Shown in pieces: positions 10,362 through 18,487 of a DNA stretch of 64,000 nucleotides (the stretch's first letter is position 1; every line of letters begins with the position of its first letter). Under the pieces are notes generated by a model, which saw only the letters and a list, made by a program, of their open reading frames with translations, searched no databases and had not been told where the DNA came from. This stretch comes from a bacterium. Its GTDB lineage: Bacteria > Vulcanimicrobiota > Xenobia > Xenobiales > JADMJV01. The stretch lies in assembly GCA_018266105.1 (NCBI GenBank), contig JAFEBA010000017.1:1-64000 (forward strand), read 5' to 3'. The translations under genes were made by a program, and so were the position numbers.

Positions 10362-11069
10362 CTAACGCCAGGGCACCGCTCGACGCAACCAGTACGCCTG
10401 ACGAATTAAGGGACTGCGGGATAATTCCTCAGGCGTTCCCAGAGAGGAATGCACGTTAGGAATCAGATCCACACCGGCTTTGGCGAAAACGTGCTGAACC
10501 AGCCCCGAACAGTACATCGAGCTCTTTTTGGCCAGCAGATTCCTGCGGTTGCGCGAGCGTCCCGTTTGGAGCGCCAGTGCGGTCCCCAGAATCTCCATCA
10601 AAGAGTAGGTTGCCTGGTTGGCGACCAGCTCCAAACACTCGCTCAGAACCACTTCAACCTGTTCAGCCGTCAAACCAAAATCCAGGATGGCCAGACGCGG
10701 ACACTCGACCGGATCGAAGAACTTGGTGACCCGATTCTCCTGAACTCCCAGGCGCTGATGCTTCAGACCCGCGTCCAGATCGGATTCGACAATCCAGTGA
10801 TGGCCGTCTCGACGGCGCCCCTGAAAGACCCAGGCGTGGGACCAGTCGCCTTTCCGCTGAGTTCGACTGACCTTACCGGTTGCCGTCTGAATGACCTGAT
10901 CGATCAAACTGGCGCCACAGACCAACCCGACTCGACCAGCCAGAGCGTAACGCTCGATAAACTCCTGATTGCTGAGCTTATCTTCGTAATGCTCCAGGAA
11001 TTTAGGCCGGTCGCCCGCCTCGTCGTAAATGAAATCTTCGAGAGCCTCGGGAATCAGATTCTTATCCAT
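10362..11069 (-). CDS. Permuted NlpC/P60 (YiiX/YebB-like) papain-fold hydrolase
   Basis: The 235-residue protein carries the order expected for circularly permuted NlpC/P60 enzymes: a histidine in GDWSHAWVF, an acidic residue in HWIVESD, and then, far downstream, the catalytic cysteine in MYCSGLVQHVF. The permuted clade includes YiiX, LRAT-type lipid acyltransferases and peptidoglycan-related hydrolases, so an amide or ester bond in a lipid or cell-wall molecule is the likely target; the exact substrate is not visible. There is no signal peptide. The start at 11069 gives a 5-base gap to the choline-kinase-like gene upstream, so the two are surely co-transcribed. The frame is open far upstream but would overlap that gene. 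Linkage to a choline-kinase-like enzyme favours a phospholipid-related role (inference). Confidence 0.75.
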   Translation of the reverse strand: MDKNLIPEALEDFIYDEAGDRPKFLEHYEDKLSNQEFIERYALAGRVGLVCGASLIDQVIQTATGKVSRTQRKGDWSHAWVFQGRRRDGHHWIVESDLDAGLKHQRLGVQENRVTKFFDPVECPRLAILDFGLTAEQVEVVLSECLELVANQATYSLMEILGTALALQTGRSRNRRNLLAKKSSMYCSGLVQHVFAKAGVDLIPNVHSSLGTPEELSRSPLIRQAYWLRRAVPWR

Positions 11070-11074
11070 GTCCT

Positions 11075-12001
11075 TCAATTCGGGTTGAGGACAGATTGCG
11101 CCTCCAGAAGTTCCAGTTGCTCGGCGAAATTCGCGCTCTGCATCAGACGGCGGCAGCGCTCCAGGCGACCCAAAGAATAAATCCAAAAGTCGTCGGCCGG
11201 ATTGCCATTCACGTGCTGGACCACCCCCCAGAGCGTCCAAAGCAAATCGCACATAGCCTGATAAATCACCATCCGAGCGCGTTCGAAAGGCGGCACCGGA
11301 CCGGAGAAGTATCCCTGCAGCAAATGCTCCTGCTGCTGACTGGAAAACCCACCCTCCACAGCCAGATCGCCCAGATCCCACATCGGGTCATTGTTGCCCG
11401 AATACTCGAAATCAATCAAACGCATGGACTCCCCGTCGTCCAAGAAATTCTCAACCAGAGGATCGCAGTGGCAGGGGCGAGAGGGCAGTTGACAGCGGCC
11501 CAGAGCATTGCGCACACGCTCCGCCTGAGCCTGCACCTCGGCGTAGCCAGGGGGTAACTGCGCATTCTTGTCGCTCAACACTTTTAAATAGCAATCGATC
11601 TGCTCAAACAACTCGAAGCGATTGGCGAAGCTGGCCTGACAATCGTGCAGTCGGCGCAGGACCCGCCCGGCCCGTTGCAATGCTCCCGGGTCTGAAAAGG
11701 CCTCCGGACTCATGGTCTCACTCTCGGGCAGAAATCGGCTCAAAAGCGTACCGTCTTGGGAGTCGAAGTAGAGGATCTCCACATTCACCCCGGCCTGGCT
11801 GGCAATCCGGGCGTTCACTTCCTCGTGAGCGCGATTGATGTATTCCGCCGTCCCCTCGCCTGCAATGCGCAAAACGAACGAGCCTTGTCTCGTGTCCAAC
11901 CGATAATTTCGATTAGTCAGACCGCCCAGGCGTTGGTAGGGGGCCTGTTTCAAGTCAAGACCCAGGGCACTCTCAATTCGATCCAGATAGGGCTCAAGCA
12001 T
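11075..12001 (-). CDS. Choline/ethanolamine kinase-like (LicA-type) phosphotransferase
   Basis: This 308-residue protein has the APH/choline kinase fold: an N-terminal nucleotide-binding half (RLGGLTNRNYRLDT, then SFVLRIAGEG with the ATP-binding lysine replaced by arginine), the catalytic loop CHCDPLVENFL (equivalent of HxDxxxxN) and the metal-binding LIDFEYSGNNDPMWDLG. The last stretch, with FEYSGNN and DLG, is typical of choline and ethanolamine kinases rather than antibiotic phosphotransferases. The expected product is phosphocholine or phosphoethanolamine from ATP in the cytoplasm. The start at 12001 is the first methionine before the family-typical N-terminus. It sits between the ScdA/YtfE-like gene (37-base gap) and the permuted NlpC/P60 gene (5-base gap), probably in one operon. 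Confidence 0.82.
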   Translation of the reverse strand: MLEPYLDRIESALGLDLKQAPYQRLGGLTNRNYRLDTRQGSFVLRIAGEGTAEYINRAHEEVNARIASQAGVNVEILYFDSQDGTLLSRFLPESETMSPEAFSDPGALQRAGRVLRRLHDCQASFANRFELFEQIDCYLKVLSDKNAQLPPGYAEVQAQAERVRNALGRCQLPSRPCHCDPLVENFLDDGESMRLIDFEYSGNNDPMWDLGDLAVEGGFSSQQQEHLLQGYFSGPVPPFERARMVIYQAMCDLLWTLWGVVQHVNGNPADDFWIYSLGRLERCRRLMQSANFAEQLELLEAQSVLNPN

Positions 12002-12038
12002 AGGCTGGCCTTCGCCACCAAGCCCCGTCGCTACTGCC

Positions 12039-12713
12039 TCAAGCCGCCAACTGGCGAGGGAACAAATAGCGGTCCTCGACATAGACATGGCGCTGAAAAT
12101 CTCGGTCCAGATTGCGCAGCTCCGTATAGAGCCGACAGATCGATTCCCCAGCACCTGAGGGTGGAGCGTAGAAATTGGTTAAGAAGCGCAGGCAATTCAG
12201 TCGAAAACTGGATTTGCGTCGTTCCTCGGCCAGCGAATCCAGCATCCAGCGGTCGACCGCACCCACTTCTTCAGACCCGAGCCAGGGGAAGGCGAACTGT
12301 TCCTCGCGCGCCACCTGCTCGGCCAACTCCTGGGCCAGAACCTGAACGATCTGTTCCACATGGCGAAGGTGCTGGTATTGCGATCCGTAGAGTCGGGCCG
12401 CCAGGCTGGCGACCTCTTGCAAACCCGGCAGGTGCCTGCGCAGATAGTCGTGATGGACCCCGCGCACATGATTGACCAGCTGAGTGCGCGACAATCCGGC
12501 CAGTCCTTGCGGGTTGGCCCGGTGGGCCAGCTCTAGCAATCGACAAAGCTCGACCAGGTCCAACTGCTGTGCAGCGCACACAGCTGCCAGGGTCAGTCCG
12601 CCACAACGGACACTATCAATCCCCCACTCTTCCAACAGTACGGCCAGAGCCGGGTGCTGACCCACAATGTCCATCAAAAGTTGATCGGAAAAGCTCAAAG
12701 TTCTACCTCGCAT
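12039..12713 (-). CDS. ScdA/YtfE (Ric)-like hemerythrin-fold protein with altered metal ligands
   Basis: The 224-residue protein has the two-part layout of iron-sulfur-cluster repair proteins: an N-terminal ScdA_N/DUF542-like domain (EEWGIDSVRCGG, family form FExxGIDFCCGG) and a four-helix hemerythrin-like domain. The helices carry NHVRGVHHDYLRRHLP, VAREEQFAFPWL, LRFLTNFYAPP and RHVYVEDRYLFP, all recognisable. Yet the histidine usually before the EE-LFP motif, and the EHD histidine before LxxLRxLT, are absent (here AREE and EER). The N-terminal CC pair is reduced to a single Cys. It may bind a different or mononuclear metal site, or have lost the repair role. It begins the operon with the choline-kinase-like and NlpC/P60 genes. 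Canonical members act in the cytoplasm during nitrosative or oxidative stress. Confidence 0.72.
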   Translation of the reverse strand: MRGRTLSFSDQLLMDIVGQHPALAVLLEEWGIDSVRCGGLTLAAVCAAQQLDLVELCRLLELAHRANPQGLAGLSRTQLVNHVRGVHHDYLRRHLPGLQEVASLAARLYGSQYQHLRHVEQIVQVLAQELAEQVAREEQFAFPWLGSEEVGAVDRWMLDSLAEERRKSSFRLNCLRFLTNFYAPPSGAGESICRLYTELRNLDRDFQRHVYVEDRYLFPRQLAA

Positions 12714-12799
12714 TTCTTACCAATTAAGGAATTCCGCCTGAGCGGGTGGGTCCCTCCGCCAGGAGCAGGATTCTGGGGACTTCTCACGCATCGCCCGCC

Positions 12800-13762
12800 A
12801 TGGCCATCGCCGTCGTCATCGGGGTGGGGGTTTGCCTGGCGGCTGGAGTGGGTTATCTCACCTTGAGACCCAAAGCCACCGCGCGCAAGCAAGCAAGCTC
12901 GCCCGCACCTAAGACATCCGAAACCATCGAAGTCGCCCTCGGACCCGCTCCCGAGGCGATCGAAGGCAAGCTCGGACAATTTGAATTGCTCAACGAACTG
13001 GGCAAGGGCGGTATGGCCACTGTCTACAAAGCCCGCCACGTGGACAGCGGCCGCACCGTGGCGCTCAAGGTCATCAGCCCCGAACACCGCAATAACCGCG
13101 AATTTCATCAGCGTTTTCAGCGCGAAGTGGAACTCTCTCAGCAACTTCAGCATCCCAACCTGGTAGCGGCCTACGAATCGGGCGAAATCGACGGCCAGAT
13201 GTGCCTGGTGATGGAGTGGGTGGACGGCAAGCCTCTGGAACTACTCCTCACCCGCGGCCCGGTGCCACACAATCTGTTTATCAAGCTGGCTTATCAGTTG
13301 CTGGAGGGCCTGCACTTCGCCCACACCCAGCACATGTTTCACCGCGATATCAAACCAGCCAATATAATGATTACTCGTGACGCCAAGGTGAAGATTCTGG
13401 ACTTTGGCCTGGCCATCGGCGAGGGCCAGACCCGCTTCACCAGCGTGGGATTCTCGATGGGCACGCCCAGCCACATGGCACCAGAAATGCTGACCAAGGG
13501 AGTTAGCAACGCCCACACCGATCAGTACGCCCTGGGCGTGGTTTTCTATCAGATGCTGACGGGCCGGACGCCCTTCCAGGCCAGCAATCCCATGGATCTG
13601 GGAATGATGCATGTCCAGAAAGAGCCTCCGCCGATCGATAGCTTTCGGCCCGACGCTCCACGCGCCTGGCAGGTGATCACCTTGAAGATGCTGGCCAAGA
13701 AGCCGGAGGACCGCTTCGCCGACCTGGCCGAGGTTCGAGCCACATTCGAAAGAACTACTTAA
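12800..13762 (+). CDS. Membrane-anchored Ser/Thr protein kinase (PknB-type catalytic domain)
   Basis: The 320-residue protein begins with a single hydrophobic helix (about 2-22), a ~35-residue Ala/Pro/Ser-rich linker, and then one Hanks-type kinase domain filling the rest. All catalytic elements are present: glycine loop GKGGMATVY, lysine in VALKVIS, HRDIKPANI, DFGLA and the APE-like MAPEM. The anchor is N-terminal, whereas most bacterial PknB-type kinases have a C-terminal helix followed by an external sensor; this one has no external domain. It is probably regulated from the cytoplasmic side or by clustering. The ATG at 12800 directly precedes the helix; an in-frame ATG at 12746 adds 18 unlikely residues. 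Its end overlaps the convergent thioredoxin gene by 8 bases. Confidence 0.9.
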   Translation: MAIAVVIGVGVCLAAGVGYLTLRPKATARKQASSPAPKTSETIEVALGPAPEAIEGKLGQFELLNELGKGGMATVYKARHVDSGRTVALKVISPEHRNNREFHQRFQREVELSQQLQHPNLVAAYESGEIDGQMCLVMEWVDGKPLELLLTRGPVPHNLFIKLAYQLLEGLHFAHTQHMFHRDIKPANIMITRDAKVKILDFGLAIGEGQTRFTSVGFSMGTPSHMAPEMLTKGVSNAHTDQYALGVVFYQMLTGRTPFQASNPMDLGMMHVQKEPPPIDSFRPDAPRAWQVITLKMLAKKPEDRFADLAEVRATFERTT

Positions 13763-14243
13763 GCGCCGCTTCCACGGCCTGGTCCAGTCCGTTCATGGGA
13801 TGGCCTTCCCAGGCCACCTTGCCGTCCTTACCCACCACCACCGCGTGGGGGATACCGGTCACACCATAGTCCTGGCCTGTGCTGCTGCCGGCCCCAATCG
13901 CATAATCCATTCCATTTTGCTTCACGAAAGGCTCAGCCACGTCGGCGCCCTCATCGGTCAGCGAAACCAACTGCACGCCCTTCGATGCGTACTTGGCGTT
14001 GAGTTCCTTAAGATGGGGAATCGATGCCCGGCAAGGGCCGCACCAGGTGGCCCAAAACTCCACCACCACCACCTTGCCTTTGAGAGCGGCCAGACTCAGC
14101 GGCTTGGTATTCAGCCACTTTTGCGCCTTGATCTCAATAGCTGGCTTGCCCACGTGGTCCACGCCGCTGCGCGCCAGACCCGGCACCATCAATAAGGTCA
14201 AAGTGGCCAGACCCACCGCACTGCTGATCAAAAACTTCTTCAT
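13755..14243 (-). CDS. TlpA/ResA-type thiol-disulfide oxidoreductase, exported
   Basis: The 162-residue protein has a Sec signal peptide (MKKFLISSAVG... to about residue 24) and a thioredoxin fold of the TlpA/ResA group: active site WATWCGPCR and the cis-proline loop GVTGIPHAVV. It should work outside the cytoplasmic membrane, reducing or exchanging disulfides, for example during cytochrome maturation; no cytochrome biogenesis genes are adjacent, so the partner is unknown. AAGGAG at an ideal distance upstream of 14243 fixes the start. It is divergent from the small gene at 14415 with a 171-base intergenic region between them that should hold both promoters. Confidence 0.9.
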   Translation of the reverse strand: MKKFLISSAVGLATLTLLMVPGLARSGVDHVGKPAIEIKAQKWLNTKPLSLAALKGKVVVVEFWATWCGPCRASIPHLKELNAKYASKGVQLVSLTDEGADVAEPFVKQNGMDYAIGAGSSTGQDYGVTGIPHAVVVGKDGKVAWEGHPMNGLDQAVEAALK

Positions 14244-14414
14244 GAGTTCTCCTTGCTTTTTCATCCATTGAGCAAATGCCAACAACGGGGTAAAGGTTCC
14301 GCCCATCCCTTGTCGACCGCTTGGCCCGCAAAACGAGAGCGAAAAATTAAATCGCTCATCATCCGGACATGTCCAGTTCAACAACCCCACCGAACTGAAG
14401 CTTAAACTGAAGCC

Positions 14415-14873
14415 ATGAACTCCCAAATTCTAAAAGAGATTCAGCAGTTTCAAGCACAGGGGGCTCTTTCCGGCAGGCGAACCCCCCTGAGCCCAGACCA
14501 GCTGAGCTCCCGACTGGAGCACATCCGCCGGCGCCTGGAATCGGCCCGACAGGCTGAGCGGCAACCCCAACCCGGCTGGCTCAGTTTGCGTGAACAAGCC
14601 TGGGAGCGTTTTTTCACCCGCCAACGCTGCCTGATCCTGGAGTATGGGACCCTCCAGGCAGACGAAGGTCGCCTGCTGGAGGTACGCATCGCCCCCGACG
14701 GAACCGCCTTGCTGCGGGTGACCCGGGTGGGGCCGCTAGAGGCCTTCAGCCAGCGGAAATTCCTCAGTCCATCAGCACCACGCGCACGCTACTCACGATT
14801 TCCTGCAGTGCCTCCTGCACCACCCGGGTCTCGGGATGGCGCACAATCACGTAGCCTTCACCTTCATAGCTGA
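14415..14873 (+). CDS. Hypothetical protein
   Basis: I do not recognise this family. The frame codes for 152 residues with an Arg- and Gln-rich helical first half and a central segment (LILEYGTLQADEGRLLEVRIAPDGTALLRV) that looks like beta strands. The last ~36 residues are Pro/Ser/Arg-rich and overlap, tail to tail, the end of the ATP-grasp gene on the other strand by 110 bases. That tail may be spurious, with the true end lost by a sequencing or frameshift error near 14760. The ATG at 14415 has no strong ribosome binding site. Coding is plausible because the gap would otherwise be unusually long for this window, and the first 115 codons have normal composition for the region. Confidence 0.45.
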   Translation: MNSQILKEIQQFQAQGALSGRRTPLSPDQLSSRLEHIRRRLESARQAERQPQPGWLSLREQAWERFFTRQRCLILEYGTLQADEGRLLEVRIAPDGTALLRVTRVGPLEAFSQRKFLSPSAPRARYSRFPAVPPAPPGSRDGAQSRSLHLHS

Positions 14874-15987
14874 TCGCCTTGGGGGCGCCGATGGGAGGGC
14901 GCTTATAGTCCGTGACCAGATGGCTCATGTTGCGCAGCACTTCCTCAAGCCCGTGCACGGCCGTTACACGGCCCTCGCCCAGTCCGCGCAAAAATGCGCA
15001 ACCGGCGGCATACTTGCGCTCCTTGGGAGGAGTGAACTCATCGAACATCATCAGGCGGCCCCAGCTGGTGAAAAAGTCCACGTCGTGGGCCCGATTGATG
15101 AGGGGCATGATCTGCACCCCGGGCGGGCGAGCGGCCACTTCGTTAATGGCGATGCTCCCGTCATTACGACGGAACCACTCCATATGGGAGAGCCCGGTCT
15201 GCATCCCTAAGGCTTTCAGAGCCTGACGACCAGCCTTACGGATGTCATCATACTTCTTGCTATCTACTTCACGCGGCAAAATCACCTGGTACTGAATCCA
15301 GGGATTGCGGACAACCTCCAGCGGACCGGGGATGTAGTGAGTTAAGGAGTGCCAAAGGGGCTTACCGTCAATGGACACGGTCTCAAATGAGTGCTCCTGG
15401 CCGACCACAAATTCTTCGATTTGCAGCGGGCGCTCCGGGGTGGGTCCACTTCCGCGTAAGACATCGCGCATGGCGGAAGCGTCCTCGACCTTGAAAGTCG
15501 ACTGAGTGGCTGCACCGTCCACCGGCTTAACGCAGACGGGATAGCCGACCTGCTCCACAAAAGCCCAGGCCTCGTGGTCGTTGCGAGCAGCCGCGCTGCG
15601 GGCGCAAGCAACCCCGCCCTCGCGGAAAGCCTTCTTCATCTTGTTCTTGTCGCGAAACTTGAGAGCGGTAGCCGAGTCCATGCCGGGAATGCCCAGCCGT
15701 TCCCTGACTTCGGCCACCTGCACCTGGATGTGCTCGTTGGCGGCCAGAATCCGTTCCACCTTGCCCAGGCTTTTTTGCAGGCCTTCCACAGCCCACTGTA
15801 ACTGGTCGGTCTGGAGGCAATCGGGCACGCGCCAGTGCCCGGCAAAACGGGCTCGAAGCTTTTCGGGCAAAATTTCCTGAGGTTCCTGGCTGACCACGGC
15901 CAATCGGGCGCCCTCAATGCGGCTGAGGTGCTCCATGAAAATAACGGCGTTTTCCGTAAAAAATGGCGTAATATAGACGGCTAGCAT
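14764..15987 (-). CDS. ATP-grasp domain ligase
   Basis: This 407-residue cytoplasmic protein has the ATP-grasp layout: an N-terminal pre-ATP-grasp domain, a central ATP-binding part (YPVCVKPVDGAATQS with the nucleotide-binding lysine, QIEEFVVGQEHSFETV) and the C-terminal metal-binding segment (INEVAARPPGVQIMP, giving the ExN-like and R residues). Members of this family join a carboxylate to an amine or thiol using ATP, for example L-amino acid ligases or carboxylases. The substrate cannot be read from sequence. The start at 15987 follows the metallophosphoesterase stop by 23 bases, so the two are likely co-transcribed. An alternative longer start would overlap that gene and adds low-quality sequence. 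Confidence 0.82.
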   Translation of the reverse strand: MLAVYITPFFTENAVIFMEHLSRIEGARLAVVSQEPQEILPEKLRARFAGHWRVPDCLQTDQLQWAVEGLQKSLGKVERILAANEHIQVQVAEVRERLGIPGMDSATALKFRDKNKMKKAFREGGVACARSAAARNDHEAWAFVEQVGYPVCVKPVDGAATQSTFKVEDASAMRDVLRGSGPTPERPLQIEEFVVGQEHSFETVSIDGKPLWHSLTHYIPGPLEVVRNPWIQYQVILPREVDSKKYDDIRKAGRQALKALGMQTGLSHMEWFRRNDGSIAINEVAARPPGVQIMPLINRAHDVDFFTSWGRLMMFDEFTPPKERKYAAGCAFLRGLGEGRVTAVHGLEEVLRNMSHLVTDYKRPPIGAPKAISYEGEGYVIVRHPETRVVQEALQEIVSSVRVVLMD

Positions 15988-16010
15988 GTTTATGTATCGG
16001 GCGAGCCAGT

Positions 16011-17045
16011 TCAGAAAACCCAGAACTGCTCGATGAGCTCCTTCCAACGGTCGATGATTTGCGGATGATGGGCGAAAAGGTCGTTCAAATAAGCGGTGCG
16101 ATCCACCTGCGTGAGGAAGTCTTGAGCTCGATCCAGGCGATAGTGGCTGCGAAAATCCGGGTGGCCGGGATAAAGAAGGTCGTAGTCGGCACAAAGTAGA
16201 TGACCCTCCGGGCTCACTCTCCAATGATTGCTGCGCCAGTTGGGATTGTAGCCGTATTTGCGTGACAGGGATGAGGTCACGAGCACGCAGACATCGCCCT
16301 GAGGGCGCTTGATGGCGTGCACTTCATTGCGGTGAAAGTGACCGCTGAGCACGGTGACGGGCCGAGGGTGAGCCTGCAAAATCTCGCCAAATCGCCGCAG
16401 CGGTTCGGATCGCCAGGCTTGCTGGCCGTTGAACAGGTCCACGGTGGGAGGAATGTGCAGCAGGAGTACGCTGCCGCCCGGGCTGGCCTGCAGGCGCTGC
16501 GCCAGCCAATCCAGGCTCTGCGTGGCCTGACGCGCAGCCTCAGGATAGCGGTTCTTGTATGAGAAGATTTGAGTATTCAGACTGATCCAGTCCAGCTGTT
16601 GGTGGCGTTGCCAGCCGTTACCCAGATGATCAAGGTAGTACCTGTCACCCCAAATCTCGCGGTAGAGGCATTCTGTCTCATGGAGATTTTCCGGATCCGT
16701 CTGATAGTTCTGCCTGAAATCAGCATTCCCCAGGGTCAGCACCAGCGGATGGTCACCCAGGCGATCTCTGGCGGTGCCCCAAAAACCACGACAGCGCTCG
16801 GCAAAATCGCCTCGGCCCTGGCCGTTATCGCCGTGGTCCCCGGTAAAGACCAGCAGGGGCGTCTTTTCCTGCAGGCCGCGCTCCAGCGCTTCCTTCCAGG
16901 CGGCCGGAGCGTCTTCATCGCTGCCCCAGTGCACATCGCTCCACTGGACAAAGCTGAGATCGCGACTACCCGCCCGGACCGGCCCGGGAAACAGGGCAGA
17001 AAGCCCTAGAGCGGCCGCGGCCCGCAGAAATTCGGAGCGTTTCAT
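16011..17045 (-). CDS. Calcineurin-like metallophosphoesterase with signal peptide
   Basis: The 344-residue protein begins with KRSEFLRAAAALGLSALFPG, an export signal resembling a weak twin-arginine or Sec signal, so it probably acts outside the membrane. It then shows the five metallophosphoesterase motifs in order: SDVHWG, FTGDHGDNGQ, LTLGNADF (where GNHD would be usual, so Ala replaces His), LLLHIPP and LSGHFHRNE. The layout resembles sphingomyelinase-like or nucleotidase-type phosphoesterases. The missing His in GNHD normally donates the catalytic proton, so the rate or reaction may differ. AAGGAG lies just upstream of the 17045 ATG. It leads the two-gene unit with the ATP-grasp ligase. 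Confidence 0.83.
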   Translation of the reverse strand: MKRSEFLRAAAALGLSALFPGPVRAGSRDLSFVQWSDVHWGSDEDAPAAWKEALERGLQEKTPLLVFTGDHGDNGQGRGDFAERCRGFWGTARDRLGDHPLVLTLGNADFRQNYQTDPENLHETECLYREIWGDRYYLDHLGNGWQRHQQLDWISLNTQIFSYKNRYPEAARQATQSLDWLAQRLQASPGGSVLLLHIPPTVDLFNGQQAWRSEPLRRFGEILQAHPRPVTVLSGHFHRNEVHAIKRPQGDVCVLVTSSLSRKYGYNPNWRSNHWRVSPEGHLLCADYDLLYPGHPDFRSHYRLDRAQDFLTQVDRTAYLNDLFAHHPQIIDRWKELIEQFWVF

Positions 17046-17174
17046 GGCCGGCTCCTTCGCAATTGCGGCCAGTGGTCCCTAGGAGATCAACGGGAGCGCC
17101 GGCATCTTGCTGGGCGGGCTGACTCAGCAGCCCGAATCATTAGCACTTCTTCACAGAAGCGTTCTTCAGATCAC

Positions 17175-17203
17175 TTGGACTTTATGTTACAACTTGGTAG
17201 AGA
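17175..17203 (+). promoter_or_regulatory. Candidate promoter upstream of the glycine-rich protein, containing GTTACAACTT
   Basis: In the 204-base gap 17046-17249 I see TTGGAC (17175-17180), a 17-base spacer and TAGAGA (17198-17203), a plausible sigma-70-type pair. Within the spacer is GTTACAACTT (17186-17195), the same ten bases that form part of the perfect inverted repeat at 19897-19935. A short hairpin (CGGGCTG 17115-17121 with CAGCCCG 17128-17134) also lies in this gap. Nothing else is evident in it. Confidence 0.35.
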
Positions 17204-17249
17204 CATAGAGAGATAACTTTTTCTCACATCGAGATGGGAGATAGCGCCT

Positions 17250-18395
17250 GTGGCCGGTCAAATCAATCCAAACTTTCAGTTTATTCCCACCAATTTCAAT
17301 ACCACCGGGGCTGCGCAAGCGAACTTTCAGCAGTTCCTGCCGGCGGTAAATGGACCCGCTCAGATCATTCAAGTCCTGCAGCAGTTGATGCAGAGTCTCT
17401 CGGCCCTGGCCGGTGGCTGGAGCGGAGCCCTTGGCGGGCAGGTGCCCAACGGCTACCCCGGCTTCCCCCAGCAGACCCCACAGCAGGTGGCCGCGTTCAA
17501 TAACTACGCGCAACAGTCTCTGGCTCAGTTTAACGCCACCGGAGCAGCGATCTCCAGCCAATTCCCAGGAGGCGGAGGCTTTCAACCGGCCACCTACAAC
17601 CCTTACGGCGGAGGGGGCTTCCCTGGCTCCAACCCCTACGGCGGCGGCGGCTATGGCGGCTACGGCAGCGGCGGCGGTGGTGGTATCCCCACCGGCACTG
17701 GCGTCTACGGTGGCGGCACCTACACCGGTCCCAGCAACTTCATCCCTGGTCCGTCCGCCCCGGCCGGCTTCAATCAGCCAGGCTTCCCGGGAGTGCCGGG
17801 ACGCTACATGTCGGCTCCCACCGACCCCAACGACATCGCCAGCTATCTACAGGCCCAGCGACTGGGTGGCGCCCTCAACGGCCAGACCACCATTCGCCAG
17901 AGCGATGCCATTCCCGGAACGCGCTTCGGCTCAGTGCAGAACAGCCAGGCCTGGAACGCTTCGGTGGCTCGCAACTACGCTTACCAATTCGCAGCTCAAG
18001 CGATGGGCCAGGACGCTCTCTCACCCCAGGGCCTGGCCTACGCCGCTCAAAACTGGGATAAGATGTCGCCCGACGCGCAGCTCTTCACCCAGGTGGCCTC
18101 CGTCTTCAAGGGCAACCTGCTGGGTGGTCCCGGCAACTACGACAATCCCGGCCTGAAAAATCTGCTTTTACAGCACGGTCTGGGCAATCTGGCCAACCAG
18201 CCGGGCGTGGGCGCAACCGACGTGCAAACGGTCGGCGCAATCACGGCCGCCCTCAACAGCGGCCAGTTGAGCCTGCAGGATGTCATCAACTCTGGAACCA
18301 TCGATAATATGCAGCGCTACCAGAACATCATCGGCTACGTCTCCGGAGGCCAGTTCAACAACGACCTGAGCTTCTTCGACACCAGCGCCCGCTAG
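17250..18395 (+). CDS. Glycine-rich protein of unknown function
   Basis: I do not recognise this 381-residue protein. It starts with GTG at 17250, preceded by a weak GGGAGA. There is no signal peptide or membrane helix. Residues 1-105 are Gln/Asn/Ala-rich and helical, with LQQLMQSLSALAG as an amphipathic stretch. Residues 107-170 are a low-complexity Gly/Tyr/Pro run with repeats of NPYGGGG and GYGG. The C-terminal ~200 residues look folded and helical (a segment SPDAQLFTQVASVFKGN resembles EF-hand-free helical repeats). Absence of a signal with a flexible linker between two structured parts would suit a structural or secreted-by-other-route protein, but this is speculation. A clear terminator follows, so it is monocistronic. 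Confidence 0.72.
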   Translation: MAGQINPNFQFIPTNFNTTGAAQANFQQFLPAVNGPAQIIQVLQQLMQSLSALAGGWSGALGGQVPNGYPGFPQQTPQQVAAFNNYAQQSLAQFNATGAAISSQFPGGGGFQPATYNPYGGGGFPGSNPYGGGGYGGYGSGGGGGIPTGTGVYGGGTYTGPSNFIPGPSAPAGFNQPGFPGVPGRYMSAPTDPNDIASYLQAQRLGGALNGQTTIRQSDAIPGTRFGSVQNSQAWNASVARNYAYQFAAQAMGQDALSPQGLAYAAQNWDKMSPDAQLFTQVASVFKGNLLGGPGNYDNPGLKNLLLQHGLGNLANQPGVGATDVQTVGAITAALNSGQLSLQDVINSGTIDNMQRYQNIIGYVSGGQFNNDLSFFDTSAR

Positions 18396-18417
18396 AATCC
18401 GGGACAGATTCAACAAA

Positions 18418-18448
18418 AGAGCCTCCGTCACCGGGGGCTCTTTTCGTT
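18418..18448 (+). terminator. Rho-independent terminator
   Basis: AGAGCCTCCG (18418-18427) pairs with CGGGGGCTCT (18432-18441) through a TCAC loop with one G-U pair, followed by TTTCGTTT. It ends the glycine-rich gene. Confidence 0.85.
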
Positions 18449-18487
18449 TGCCCGCCACAGAGGACCGACGGCCGCGGCAGTAAAGCC

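Noticed and set aside
17046..17249. c-di-GMP riboswitch before the glycine-rich gene
   Set aside because: The gap contains one short hairpin but lacks the conserved core bases of either c-di-GMP aptamer class as I know them.
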